From Sergeia podlipaevii (lineage: Eukaryota > Euglenozoa > Kinetoplastea > Trypanosomatida > Trypanosomatidae): DNA of 64,000 bases. Both the position numbers and the translations under genes were made by a program. The notes under the pieces are model-generated. The model was not told where the DNA came from. It worked only from the letters and a program-made list of their open reading frames with translations, and made no database searches. The DNA lies in contig JASANZ010002263.1 of assembly GCA_030849805.1 (NCBI GenBank), forward strand, positions 62,001 through 126,000, in the 5' to 3' direction. Positions 1 through 9,590 of the stretch are shown here, piece by piece. The stretch's first letter is position 1. Each line of letters starts with the position of its first letter.

Positions 1-2024
1 GTCGCAGCAGGATCGCTGTCGCGGGTCGTGCGGTACTGCTGAAGTAGGTCCGCCACCTTGTGCGTGAGGCCAGTGATAGGCATTTGGCGAAGCTCAACAA
101 GCGGGGTCGGCTTGGCGGCAGTGCGCTTGCCATAGCCAACACTCTTGCTGGCGATGTGAAGCATCTCTGCGCGCTGCTCGGCATCTGCGCTCTGCACCAC
201 AAGCTGGCCAAGTCGCGTGACAAGTCCCTGAAAGAGCACGCGACGAGGGAGATCGGCGTTACCACGACGGTACGGGGCAATGGCGGTGTGCACAATCGTT
301 GTGAAGTGCTCCTTCATCGACTCACCAGCAGCGCAGCGACGCACGACAAGGTTGAGGAGGTCATCCCAAATTGGATGGATCATAGGATGCACCGCGGTCA
401 CCTGTTCCTTGCGGAACAGAGCATTGACAAGCTGCTCCAGAGTAGCGGGCTGAAGAGGATCAAGCGCGGCGTACGCCGTGACGGTTGGTGGGAGGCAACG
501 ATCGCTCGGACGCTGCTCTGCCGGTGTCTCCATGAGGCGCAGTAGAAATTGCACGGCCTCGGGCCTGAAGTACTCCACTTTAGGGAAGAAGAAGAAGGCA
601 AACGTCGCCCACTGCATGGCCTCATCATCCTTCAGGAGCTGCGGAGTGCGCTCGACCAGCATCAAGAGGCAGTTCGCGGAGAGCACACGAGTCGCCTTCT
701 GTTGCACGTAACTGAAGCAAAGAAACGTCGCGGTGCGGCGCGCATCCTCCGAGGAAAGGGCAACCTTGGATGCTACCACAGCCGCAAGTGCAAACACACC
801 GGCAGTCACACGCTGATTGCGCTCACCCTTCGTCGGATCGTTGATATCGTCAGGGTCAACGACATCCTCGCCGTCAAGTGCGTTAAGGGCAGCAGCCACG
901 TCGTCCTCATCAGCAGCGTCGCTGCGAGACTTCCCATTGTGCTTGGCTTCCAGACGCAGCCGCACAGCCTTCATACGCGCCGCGAGCGCGAGTTCCTCCT
1001 CTACAAGTGAGATGATCACGGCAGCGGAAATGGGGGTCTCGGTGAGCACAAGATAGAGCGCCTGGCAGTGCAGCACAATCATCGAAAAGTCCTCTGTTGC
1101 CATGCCAAGGATCAGGCGGGATAGCGCGTAAGTGACAGAGTGGTGCGCGGTAGCACGTAGACGGTCGAGAGAGCGGCAGTCCACCTCGTCCTCTGCAAGC
1201 TTCGCTTTTAGGTGGTTGATGAAGGCGTGCTGGCCCTCGCGTCGGCGCGCGCTGTTGTGGCGAATGCACATCTGCAGCAGTGCGCGTACGTGCGCACGCT
1301 CGCGAAGTGTTTGCGCCATCACCTGCCGGGACTGGCTCATCTTCTTTCCGCTCGCTGCCTCTGCATTCAGCTCCTTCTCATCTGCTTTCGCCGCCGCAAC
1401 CTCCTCGTCAGCCTCGGTCTTGTGCTTGTCGCTGTGACCACCACTGTTGCTGGGGGTAGAATTGAAGGACTTCCCCTTATTCGCCTCGTAGGACGCCCAC
1501 TCATACCATGAGATGAAGGCGCTCACGTTGTTTTGTGCACCGCGTTGAAACTTGCTCATGTACGTGCGGAATGGAGTCACCTGATCCGGCAGGTGCTGCA
1601 TAACAAAGGGCGGAGGAACAAACGCAAAAACAGAGTTGAGGTTCTTGCCGAAAGGGTCAAGGTTCGAGCCCTTAGCGCGGAACTGAGAAATGTCGTGGCG
1701 CAGGTCACTCGACACCTTCGCTGCCAGGCTGATATCCACATCGTGAGTGCGGTCAGACCTAGACTTTCGATGGTGCTCCTGTTGTGAGCGTGCACCATTG
1801 TTCGCGTTGCTCTCGCGGTCACGCTGAAACTTCTCGCGATGATACTTTGTTTTCTCCTTCTTGAGATGCTGGCCGGATGTCTTCTTCGCGTCCATGCGCG
1901 ATCCACCCCTGCCACGACCGCGAGAGAAAGATGCTCCTCCCCTCGCTCCACCGCGACCGCCTCTCCCTCGAGAGCTCGATCCCGCTCCTCTAGAAGCGCC
2001 ACGACCACGTTGAGGTGGCGCCAT
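1..2024 (-). CDS. Mybbp1A/Pol5-like (DNA polymerase phi family) nucleolar protein, C-terminus beyond the left edge
   Basis: The reading frame opens at the ATG at 2024 and runs without a stop to the left edge (674 codons seen), so the gene is 3'-truncated here. Residues 1-45 are Arg/Gly-rich with RGRG and RGG runs, followed by a Lys-rich stretch, as in nucleolar RNA-binding tails. Further on are helical stretches. One begins TYALSRLILGM and resembles the Pol5/Mybbp1A repeat that typically reads YALxRLIrGLxS. Another contains HPIWDDLLNLVV, like the HPVW segment of that family. Family members act in rRNA synthesis and ribosome assembly rather than as polymerases. The start is supported by a pyrimidine tract and AG 22 bases upstream. 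The Pol5 match is by motif memory only; another HEAT-like nucleolar protein is possible. Confidence 0.55.
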   Translation of the reverse strand, partial: MAPPQRGRGASRGAGSSSRGRGGRGGARGGASFSRGRGRGGSRMDAKKTSGQHLKKEKTKYHREKFQRDRESNANNGARSQQEHHRKSRSDRTHDVDISLAAKVSSDLRHDISQFRAKGSNLDPFGKNLNSVFAFVPPPFVMQHLPDQVTPFRTYMSKFQRGAQNNVSAFISWYEWASYEANKGKSFNSTPSNSGGHSDKHKTEADEEVAAAKADEKELNAEAASGKKMSQSRQVMAQTLRERAHVRALLQMCIRHNSARRREGQHAFINHLKAKLAEDEVDCRSLDRLRATAHHSVTYALSRLILGMATEDFSMIVLHCQALYLVLTETPISAAVIISLVEEELALAARMKAVRLRLEAKHNGKSRSDAADEDDVAAALNALDGEDVVDPDDINDPTKGERNQRVTAGVFALAAVVASKVALSSEDARRTATFLCFSYVQQKATRVLSANCLLMLVERTPQLLKDDEAMQWATFAFFFFPKVEYFRPEAVQFLLRLMETPAEQRPSDRCLPPTVTAYAALDPLQPATLEQLVNALFRKEQVTAVHPMIHPIWDDLLNLVVRRCAAGESMKEHFTTIVHTAIAPYRRGNADLPRRVLFQGLVTRLGQLVVQSADAEQRAEMLHIASKSVGYGKRTAAKPTPLVELRQMPITGLTHKVADLLQQYRTTRDSDPAA

Positions 2025-2045
2025 AGCAACAGTCACTACTAACTA

Positions 2046-2066
2046 CTAACAAGAGAGAGAGAGATA
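2046..2066 (-). promoter_or_regulatory. predicted trans-splice acceptor for the Mybbp1A/Pol5-like gene
   Basis: On the coding strand a CT-repeat pyrimidine tract (2051-2064) is followed by TTGTTAG. The AG falls at 2046-2047 and leaves a 5' UTR of about 21 bases before the ATG at 2024. Inferred from sequence pattern only. Confidence 0.5.
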
Positions 2067-2556
2067 CTGAAGGTAATGTGCAAGTGGCTACTACAATTTT
2101 CCTTTTTGGATCCTCCTTATGAAAATAAAATAGAGATAAATTCTAGAGTTTTGGAGAGTCAGTGGCACACAGTGTATGTATTAAATATGCGAGTTTTTAT
2201 TGTGCTCTCTTTCTTTCTCTTACTATTTTCAATTTCCTTCTTGATTAGGACGCTCTGGAGTGTGAAGAAAAAGATAGTAAATATATAAAAGTTACTTTGA
2301 AACAAAGAAAGAAAATGGAAGAAAAGGGCATCCCCAGAAGGGAAAAAATAATAATTCACAACATCAAAATAAAAAAAAAGATTGCTGAAGTGTTGACTTT
2401 CAACAAAAGATATCTATACAATTGCATATCTTCCTTCTCCTTCACATCGCACCTTAAACTTGGCTCATGGCATGGTCAGTACACAGCGCATAGCGCTTAA
2501 AGGAGAGTGTGAGTAACCGCCGTTAGAAAGAAATATGTTATGTATCTTTTAAAAAA

Positions 2557-2582
2557 GATATATATATATATATATATATAAT
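2557..2582. repeat. TA dinucleotide microsatellite
   Basis: About 13 uninterrupted TA units in the 2025-5919 spacer. A second one lies at 2861-2878. Confidence 0.9.
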
Positions 2583-4765
2583 AAATATAAATCTGCCGCG
2601 TCACATGAACAAAAAGTGAAAAGGCGAGAGACGAAGAGGTAACTAGCGATCGATCAAAATTTTACAGTAAAAGCGAACCAGTGCAGCAAAAGAATGTGCA
2701 TGTAGTTGCTCCTACGCACCACTCGCACCTGGAGCACTTGTGCCTTGCAAAAGTTAAATACTTTCGGCCAGATCTCTTTATATATATTTTTAGCCGGGGT
2801 GTTTTCATTTCGGTGTAGTAAACAAGAACATTCAATGAAGATCCTTTAGAAGCACGCGAGTATATATATATATATATTGGTATGCATAACACACAAGGTA
2901 GCACATTGCATGTGAATACTCTGCTACTATCTCTACATATTTATTTATATATTTGTTCCTCATCTACTCACCCTCACTAGCTAAACATTCCCCTTTTCTC
3001 GTCTCACTTTTTGCTCTTCCTCTCTGTCTTTCAAGGAAGAAAGTACATTCACACACACTCACTGAGAGACACGGGGGCATGAGATTCATATTCTTCCCTT
3101 CCTTCATGATTTCCTTCTTGTAACAATGGCTGCGCTGCTGCAGCTAGTGCACGGTCATCATAAGAAGAAAAGAAAAAGGAAAGTAAGTATATAAAGAAAG
3201 AAGAAAGCACATCAAAAATAGAGAAGATACGTCAAAAAGAAAGCAAAAAGGAAAAAATATATATACGTTTTGAAAAAAAATTCGCAGGCCTCAGTCAGAG
3301 ACGTTTTGTTTGAATAATAATAAAAGGAATTGTAATAAAAACTGTTAAATGGCTTTCACTGTGTATATATACAAACGCATGGGAAAGAAAGAAGTTCCAC
3401 TGCGCCTAGTGTGACAAGCGCTCAGGTGAGAGTACTTGCATATCTCCCCCTCTCACCCAGTTTTGAGACATATAGATATATATTGAGGAACCTTCCGCAC
3501 ATCATTTTGATGCATAAAAAAAAATACAACAAACACAAATACAATGGCGCAACGTACTTCACAGTACCATTTTTCTTTTATCTTGTACCATATGCTTTTA
3601 CGTGTAGATAGTACCACCCGTGAGGTTTAGTCAACAGAAAAAAAAAAAACATAAGAAAAAAAAGGTTCATAGAGCTCACGAGAAGCACTGGTCATTTTGC
3701 TGCAAAAGGTAGGTGGGAAGGAAAAGTATATAAACAAAAAAAAAAAGAAAAGATCCGCACATCTAAACAAAAATGCGCTGAATTTTTTTTTTTCAAAGAA
3801 ACATGTCAATGACAATCATAATATGAACAGAGATAACCCTCAAACCTTCCCCATGCCATCACTATTTTATCAACTGGTGCTTGTGAAGCTTTTCCCTAAA
3901 GACAAATTTTTAAAAAGAAAAATAGAATCTGGGGGAGAAGGAATACACACAAACATATCTAATGTTCTTTTTTGATTTTGCTATTCTTTGGTTCTCCCAT
4001 TTTGAGTGAATCGTATCCATTTTTTTATATAGAAATTTTATTCGTCTGCGTTCTTCCCTTTTATTTCGTCAAAACGACAGCATGTAGATGAAGCCCCAAA
4101 TAAAATAAAAATACCTTCGCCTATGACCAATAACTACAAAAACAATTATAATAGGAAGGAAACACATAAAAACCCTTTAATAATAACTTGAACTGTTGTT
4201 CTTTGTACCAAAACAGAAAAAAAAAAGAAAATGGAAGCAAAAACTAAAAAGAATCTCCAACATCAAAGGAACAAACGGATTGAATTAATTTAAGGGGATT
4301 TAACAACCAACAGAAATACACGCACACAATGGAGTTAGTTTTTCCCCATACGCCCACATTAGTAGTAAGAAAAAAAATTAAAAAAAAAAAATATTTTCCC
4401 ATGCCTGTAGCAACGAAAATATATTTATGAGGTGGAAGCTTTTTGCAGCTTGATACCCGCATGAGTCGCATAGATATTTTTTTTTTTTTCGCCCACTCTT
4501 TTTTTCCCCATTTTCCGTCACCATCACAGTATATTGTTCCTGTTCATATATAGCAAACAGCAGGCACATTCGTGCACTATAATACTGGGAACTGCGCGTA
4601 CACGTGTATACCATCTACTACGAGGTACCCGTTGAATATAGGTGAGACATAAAAAAAAAAAAAAATGCGCAACCTCAGGAGAAAAAAAAATATCTTTTTT
4701 ATTGTTGTTGTTTCTGGCAATGCAAAAAGATATATACTTAAAATATAAAAATATAAATATATATA

Positions 4766-4767
<2 letters not shown>

Positions 4768-4794
<27 letters not shown>
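4768..4794. repeat. TG dinucleotide microsatellite
   Basis: Thirteen TG units on the plus strand (CA on the transcribed strand), flanked by AT-rich DNA in the transporter 3' flank. Confidence 0.95.
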
Positions 4795-4796
<2 letters not shown>

Positions 4797-5919
4797 AGGA
4801 TGGGGGAGGGGACCACACATTCAAGTACTTACTGTCACTTCCTCCACCCCCCTCTCTCCCCGCTCTCTCTTTCTGCTCATCGCTATCGTATTCCTTTTCA
4901 TTAGTGGTATGTAACTACATCATTATGTTTCCCCTCACCCCTTTCTGTTTCATCTCATTTTTTTTTACTTTTCGTTTGATGTTATCCCTCTGTACACATA
5001 CACGATTGAACTTGAACTAGCAAGAGAAGCACTAGCCTCCCTCTCTCTCTCCTGCTACTTTTTATCAAAATGTGTACGTACGTACGAATGCGAATTACAC
5101 TTCTAACACGGATTCACATCCATACGATAGAGAACAAAAAAGCAGAAAAGGAAAAAAAAACACCATACATACCTGATGCCGTAATATTACCAAAGTAAAG
5201 TAAACCCACAAAGTAGATAACAACAGCAACGACAAAATAGCACACTGTCTAACAACTCACATAAATTATAACATTATTATTATTTTTTTTTTTTAAGAAG
5301 TGCGCCTCCTGTTCTTTCGCCGTACGGCACATAAACGGGATTTAGTGAACATTTCTTTTTTTTTTTTTTAAGAAGGAAAGAGGTGGAAGGATAGAATAAA
5401 AGGTGGGGAAAGAGAGAAGGAGAAAAAAAAAAGAACAATTATAGTTTAAAGGATAAATTCTGCACCATCGCAGCACATTCCCCTTTTTTCCCATCCATAA
5501 AAGTAAAAAAAAAAAACTCATAAGTAAAAAACAATAGAATAGAATAGATAAAGAAAGCATAGTGACAAAAACAACAACAAAAGAATACAACGCATTGAGA
5601 ACGCTGCTCTTTTTCTTCCTATCTTTTCGGATCCAAACCCCATTTTTGTTCTCCTTTAACAAAGATAGTGTGTAATGTCACGTGCAACAATACATCCTCA
5701 TTTTTCTTTTCTCCTTTTACTTAGTTATATTTAGTCGGTCCTATAAGCAACATCAGCACCACACTTTACATGCGCACAAAGGCGCATCAATGACAGCGAT
5801 ATTCCCACCACTCTATGTATGTGTGCTTCCCCTTGTGTGTATCTGCTTTCTTTTATCCGGTTTGTTTTCTCTCTGTATTTCATTTCTTTTTTTTTTTTTA
5901 AAGAACATGGAGATCGCCT

Positions 5920-7350
5920 TTAAAGAATACCATAAATGGTGGAGGTCGTACCAAAGCAGATAATAATGACACCACAAATCAGAAGGAGAAAAGTACCGAA
6001 GTAGTTGTACCAACCGACCTTGCGCAGCTCAAAACCACCGGAGTACATGTAGAAGATCGCAGGGAAGACAAAGGCAATAAAGCCACCAGTGAAGGAACCG
6101 AGCAGACCAAAGACCATGTTCACGTTGGGGATAAATAGACCACAGATTAGTGAGATACCGGAGAGAATGATGCACAGGACAGCGTTCTTCCACCACTCGA
6201 TGGTCCAGAGGTCCCATCCAATCACGTGATGAACGGCATCACGGCAGGGGAGAATATGCAGTGCGAAAGCGACACAAAATTTCACCACCAGACCAACGTA
6301 TGCCACGGCGAAGTAGTAGTCTTGAAGAGGTTCATACATGGTGAGAAGAGAGGCTTGCACTTTGGTACCAAAATCTGAGTATCCAAAGAAGCCCGTAAGC
6401 CAGTAGAGGCAAGTGCAGATACTCATGCCAACAAAGCACTCAATCTCCATCTTCCGCACGGTAGGCTTGGGCTTCATCTCGTTCCAGATCTCAAACATGT
6501 TGGACTGGCACAGATACGCAAACATGTACATGCCGAGACCCTTGATGGCATCATTACCTGACTGAAACATCTCCATATCACGTGTGTCAATACCATCCAC
6601 TGATGAATGGATAATGACACAGACAACAAAGTATAAAATGAAGGAAACACCAATGAGGGAGACGTAGCGGAGGGAGTTAATCTGCTTGGGCAGAGACAAG
6701 GGCAACATCAGGAATATAAAGGTGATGGACGTCAAGATGCGACGGAAGCTCTTCGACCTGTAGTACCCCGTGACGCGGTCATCCTTCAGGAAGGCTTCCC
6801 AGAGATTGCTCACACAGATAACATAGGCAATGCACGCACCAATGCACTTGACAAACATGATGATGGCGCAGAATAGATCACCGCCTTTGCCCAAGAGCCC
6901 GCGGCCCATCCCTTCGTAGCTGCGGATGCCAGTCTTTATTGCAGTCTTCGCGAGCAAGCCCACCGAAAAAACAGTGAGAAGGAAGATAATAATGAGGTAA
7001 AACGTGCCCATGATGACACCCGTCGTATTGAACGCAGAAGGAAGAGCAAGAATACCCGCACCAAGACTGCTGCCCGCCAGGTTAAAAATACCTGCCAGAT
7101 AACCGCCAGCCGGCATAAAACGACTCACAAGCCGCGCACCGCACCAGCTTGCCTTGGTGCCGCTTCTTAGTGGACTGTCACCCTGACCGTCGACGCTACC
7201 GTCATCGGCCTGGTTACCACCGACCAAGGAGGGGTCCCGCTTGCCAATGTATCCCTCCAATTCGGCATCTGCAACAGTGCCGCAGACTTCGTCAGGGTAG
7301 CGTTCATCAGAATATTCACTCTCGCTATTGTTATCACGCAGTGCGCTCAT
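5920..7350 (-). CDS. amino acid transporter / permease (AAAP family)
   Basis: A 476-residue polytopic membrane protein. An acidic hydrophilic N-terminus (about 85 residues, starting MSALRDNN) precedes about eleven hydrophobic segments. The first carries NLAGSSLGAGILALPSAF, the hallmark of the amino acid/auxin permease family (conserved GxGILALPxAF). Length and layout match the trypanosomatid AAT permeases, proton- or gradient-driven importers of amino acids at the plasma membrane or internal membranes. Substrate cannot be read from sequence. Only one copy is visible, whereas such transporters often occur in tandem arrays. The ATG follows a hexanucleotide repeat. Its splice acceptor is unclear: AG candidates preceded by pyrimidine tracts lie at 7531, 7601 and 8090, so the 5' UTR could be long. 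Confidence 0.88.
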   Translation of the reverse strand: MSALRDNNSESEYSDERYPDEVCGTVADAELEGYIGKRDPSLVGGNQADDGSVDGQGDSPLRSGTKASWCGARLVSRFMPAGGYLAGIFNLAGSSLGAGILALPSAFNTTGVIMGTFYLIIIFLLTVFSVGLLAKTAIKTGIRSYEGMGRGLLGKGGDLFCAIIMFVKCIGACIAYVICVSNLWEAFLKDDRVTGYYRSKSFRRILTSITFIFLMLPLSLPKQINSLRYVSLIGVSFILYFVVCVIIHSSVDGIDTRDMEMFQSGNDAIKGLGMYMFAYLCQSNMFEIWNEMKPKPTVRKMEIECFVGMSICTCLYWLTGFFGYSDFGTKVQASLLTMYEPLQDYYFAVAYVGLVVKFCVAFALHILPCRDAVHHVIGWDLWTIEWWKNAVLCIILSGISLICGLFIPNVNMVFGLLGSFTGGFIAFVFPAIFYMYSGGFELRKVGWYNYFGTFLLLICGVIIICFGTTSTIYGIL

Positions 7351-8370
7351 TTTTCAAGTAGGTATAGGTATAGGTATAGGTATAGATATAGATATAGATA
7401 TTTAGATATATCTGTGTCTGCGTGTGTGTGTATGTGTATTCGTGAATGTTCGAAAATATGAGATTGCGATATCAATACTCTATATATAATACAGTTTTTA
7501 TCTTTTGTTTCTTTCCGGTTTTGGACTTTGCTAATTTCAAAAGAACAGTAGAAAAGGCCTATATAGGGGAAGATATAGGTAACTAAATCGGCACTGAAAA
7601 CTAATAGAAAATAAAAAATGCGACTGTAAAATACGAACAAATTTATTCTTAGTTACACAGGACACACAAAGGGTTATATATGTATATGGACACTATAATA
7701 TATATATAATTCTTCTTTCCTTTGAGTCAGACCTTCAAAAAAGAAACAAAAGGAATTCTGTACAGAAATAAAGGCTATTGGTAGAAAGTCAAAAAGCGGC
7801 CGCGACTGTATTTTTTTTCAAATATATAGTTATACAGATATAGCTCTATTCAAACTGAAAACAGAATCACAAGTGTGTGTGTTTCAACTGTCAGAGTTAA
7901 GAAAAGCACAAAAAAAAAAGACAACAAAAGAGGAATGGACAATAAGAGAAGTTGAAATGGTATTGAATAACAACTGGCAAAGAAATGAGTGGTAGACAAA
8001 CTAGCGGCAACATAATCCAGGGAACAATAACAAAAAAAAAAAGATAGCCGCTCCCTTATTGAAATAAATTTAAAAAAACATAGTTTCCTCTAAAGAAAAA
8101 AAAAAAAAGAAAGAATGAAAGGAAGAAAGGAAAAGGTTCACAAAACCGTGTACGTAACAAAAGGGGCTTAAATATAAATGCACACATAGCATAGATTCCA
8201 CTAATATAAAATAAAAACTGTAGGAAAACATAAATAGCGGGCCACCATGCATGACAGAAAAAGTAGCAAATATTCTCCTCTGCTGTTGCTAAACAGCCTC
8301 TCAGCACATCCCTTTAATATGATTTTCTGTAGCGGCCTCATACACATGACAAAAATTTAGTACCGTCATA
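7351..8370. other. spacer between phosphatase and amino acid transporter
   Basis: Contains the GGTATA repeat, a TG-rich stretch (7411-7440), TA runs near 7700 and A-tracts. On the coding strand a long pyrimidine tract (8093-8135) ends in TTTAG at 8090-8091, a strong acceptor pattern, but the next ATG opens only a three-codon ORF. No gene seen. Confidence 0.6.
7361..7400. repeat. hexanucleotide repeat, GGTATA then GATATA units
   Basis: About four GGTATA units grade into about three GATATA units. The block lies 11 bases upstream of the transporter ATG and would be in its 5' UTR (transcribed as TATACC/TATATC). Confidence 0.9.
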
Positions 8371-9162
8371 TCACGAAAGTTGCTCAAGCAGATGATCGCT
8401 CAGCATCTTTAGATCCTCTTCGGAAATTCCTAGTTGCTCAATCACATAGGTGCGCACATCTGAGGCGACAGAGTGAATAGTGTCCAAGGCGGTCTGCAGA
8501 TACTCCCGGCGGACGAAGAATAGAGCGTTCATGGCACCTTCATCCATCTGTCGCCCACCGTGGTGCATCGCGAAGTTCTGCATAGACGGAGGCTTAAAGT
8601 ACTGGTTAGTGAGAAGGTAATCCTCAAAGACGGTTTCAAGAGGAATGCCTAGAGAAAGAAGAACGAGCGCTGCCCCAACACCAGTGCGGTCCTTGCCTGC
8701 AGTACAATGGAATAGTACCGCCTTATCACCTCCTGACGATTTATTCACGAGCAATCGGAAGAACTCTGTATACTTACACTTATAGTCCGTCACCAACAGA
8801 GCGTAGAGTCGCTTCATGCAATCCACACACGTCGCTTCTGTGAGGTCATCAGCAAACGTGGCAATTTTAAGCACGTCACCAGGCTCGATGGCGAGTACGG
8901 TGGTCTTGACTGCTTCAATGTGATAAGGCTCGCGCTGACGCTCCATGTCGCTGCGAAAGTCCACTGAATAGCCAATATTCAGCGTCTCGCACAAGAGGTT
9001 AATGTTATCAACGGTGATGTCAACCTTACCAAGATGATCACTACGATACAGGCGGTGAGTGCGTGTGCGACACTTGCCGTCGGCTGTCGTCAATCCGCCA
9101 AGATCACGTAGGTTGCTGAGGCCACCGAGTTCGATGTGACGGCAGCAATGGGAGTTAGGCAT
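8371..9162 (-). CDS. tyrosine/lipid phosphatase, MptpB-like atypical lipid phosphatase family
   Basis: A 263-residue protein with the Cys-dependent phosphatase P-loop HCTAGKDRTG: nucleophile Cys153, Arg159, and the Lys and Asp typical of the HCxxGKDR subgroup. An N-terminal NLRDLGG motif (residues 17-23) is also typical. The subgroup includes bacterial secreted MptpB-type enzymes and the Leishmania atypical lipid phosphatases, which take phosphoinositides as well as phosphotyrosine. No signal peptide or membrane segment is seen, so it is probably cytosolic. I chose the ATG at 9162; the frame extends two codons further only from a TTG. A strong splice acceptor lies 50 bases upstream. Catalytic residues are intact; the true substrate is unknown. 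Confidence 0.88.
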   Translation of the reverse strand: MPNSHCCRHIELGGLSNLRDLGGLTTADGKCRTRTHRLYRSDHLGKVDITVDNINLLCETLNIGYSVDFRSDMERQREPYHIEAVKTTVLAIEPGDVLKIATFADDLTEATCVDCMKRLYALLVTDYKCKYTEFFRLLVNKSSGGDKAVLFHCTAGKDRTGVGAALVLLSLGIPLETVFEDYLLTNQYFKPPSMQNFAMHHGGRQMDEGAMNALFFVRREYLQTALDTIHSVASDVRTYVIEQLGISEEDLKMLSDHLLEQLS

Positions 9163-9590
9163 TGTCAAAGGAGGTACTAATTGCGTTCTTAAAATAGTAA
9201 TAATAAGACGCTACAGATCGAATGAAGAAAAAAAAAAGGATATAGACGTCCGTGTGAGTGCGTGCGTGTGCGTTTATAGCAGAGGATCTCCGCCGAAGAA
9301 CACGTAAGTGCGCGTTTTTTTTTTTTGTGTGTATTAGATATGAGGTGAGAAGTGGGGAAAAAAATAAAAGTTCAGAGCAGTGTTTGCGGTCAGTGAAAAG
9401 ATAAATGCGGTTTTACTCGCAAGACTATGGCACCTAAAGTTACAATACATTTGTGTGCTTAGGAAAAAAAGGGAAAAGACATCTTGGCAGAGTTCTATTG
9501 GTGATCGAACGCAAGAAAAAAAAAAAAGCACGATACTCTTTTCTGTTAAAAAGCGCGTAACAAAAAAAAAAAAAACTTGAACATTTCTGC
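9163..9590. other. spacer between the 1051-residue gene and the phosphatase gene
   Basis: Holds the phosphatase splice signal and several A9-A13 tracts. No gene seen. Confidence 0.7.
9211..9240 (-). promoter_or_regulatory. predicted trans-splice acceptor for the phosphatase gene
   Basis: The coding strand shows a T-rich tract (about 9221-9240), then TCTGTAG with AG at 9211-9212, giving a 48-base 5' UTR. Confidence 0.6.

Larger units (their letters stand above)
2025..5919. other. 3.9 kb spacer, no supported gene
   Basis: AT-rich spacer between the transporter stop and the Mybbp1A-like start; presumably the transporter 3' UTR plus intergenic DNA. It holds TA repeats (2557-2582, 2861-2878), a TG repeat (4768-4794), and many A8-A14 and some T10-T13 runs. 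A pyrimidine-rich plus-strand block lies at about 2950-3050. Short ORFs on both strands (under 50 codons from an ATG) look like chance. A GC-richer patch at 3120-3160 has no gene I can name. It is the longest spacer in the window. Confidence 0.6.

Noticed and set aside
60..1511. Several plus-strand ORFs of 77-161 codons
   Set aside because: Antisense to the continuous Mybbp1A/Pol5-like frame, which has an RGG domain and a splice signal.
2662..2904. Minus-strand ORF with a Cys-rich end (48 codons from its first ATG)
   Set aside because: AT-biased codons, crosses a TA microsatellite and has no splice signal; likely chance.
2964..3107. 47-codon minus-strand ORF rich in Lys, Glu and Arg
   Set aside because: Composition is just that of a purine-rich strand; no other support.
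2950..3190. Plus-strand pyrimidine tract with AG followed by 14- and 22-codon ORFs
   Set aside because: Would need transcription opposite to every gene on both sides; the peptides are tiny.
5287..5346. 19-codon basic ORF resembling a very small ribosomal protein in size
   Set aside because: Sequence does not match eL41 and chance ORFs of this size are common.
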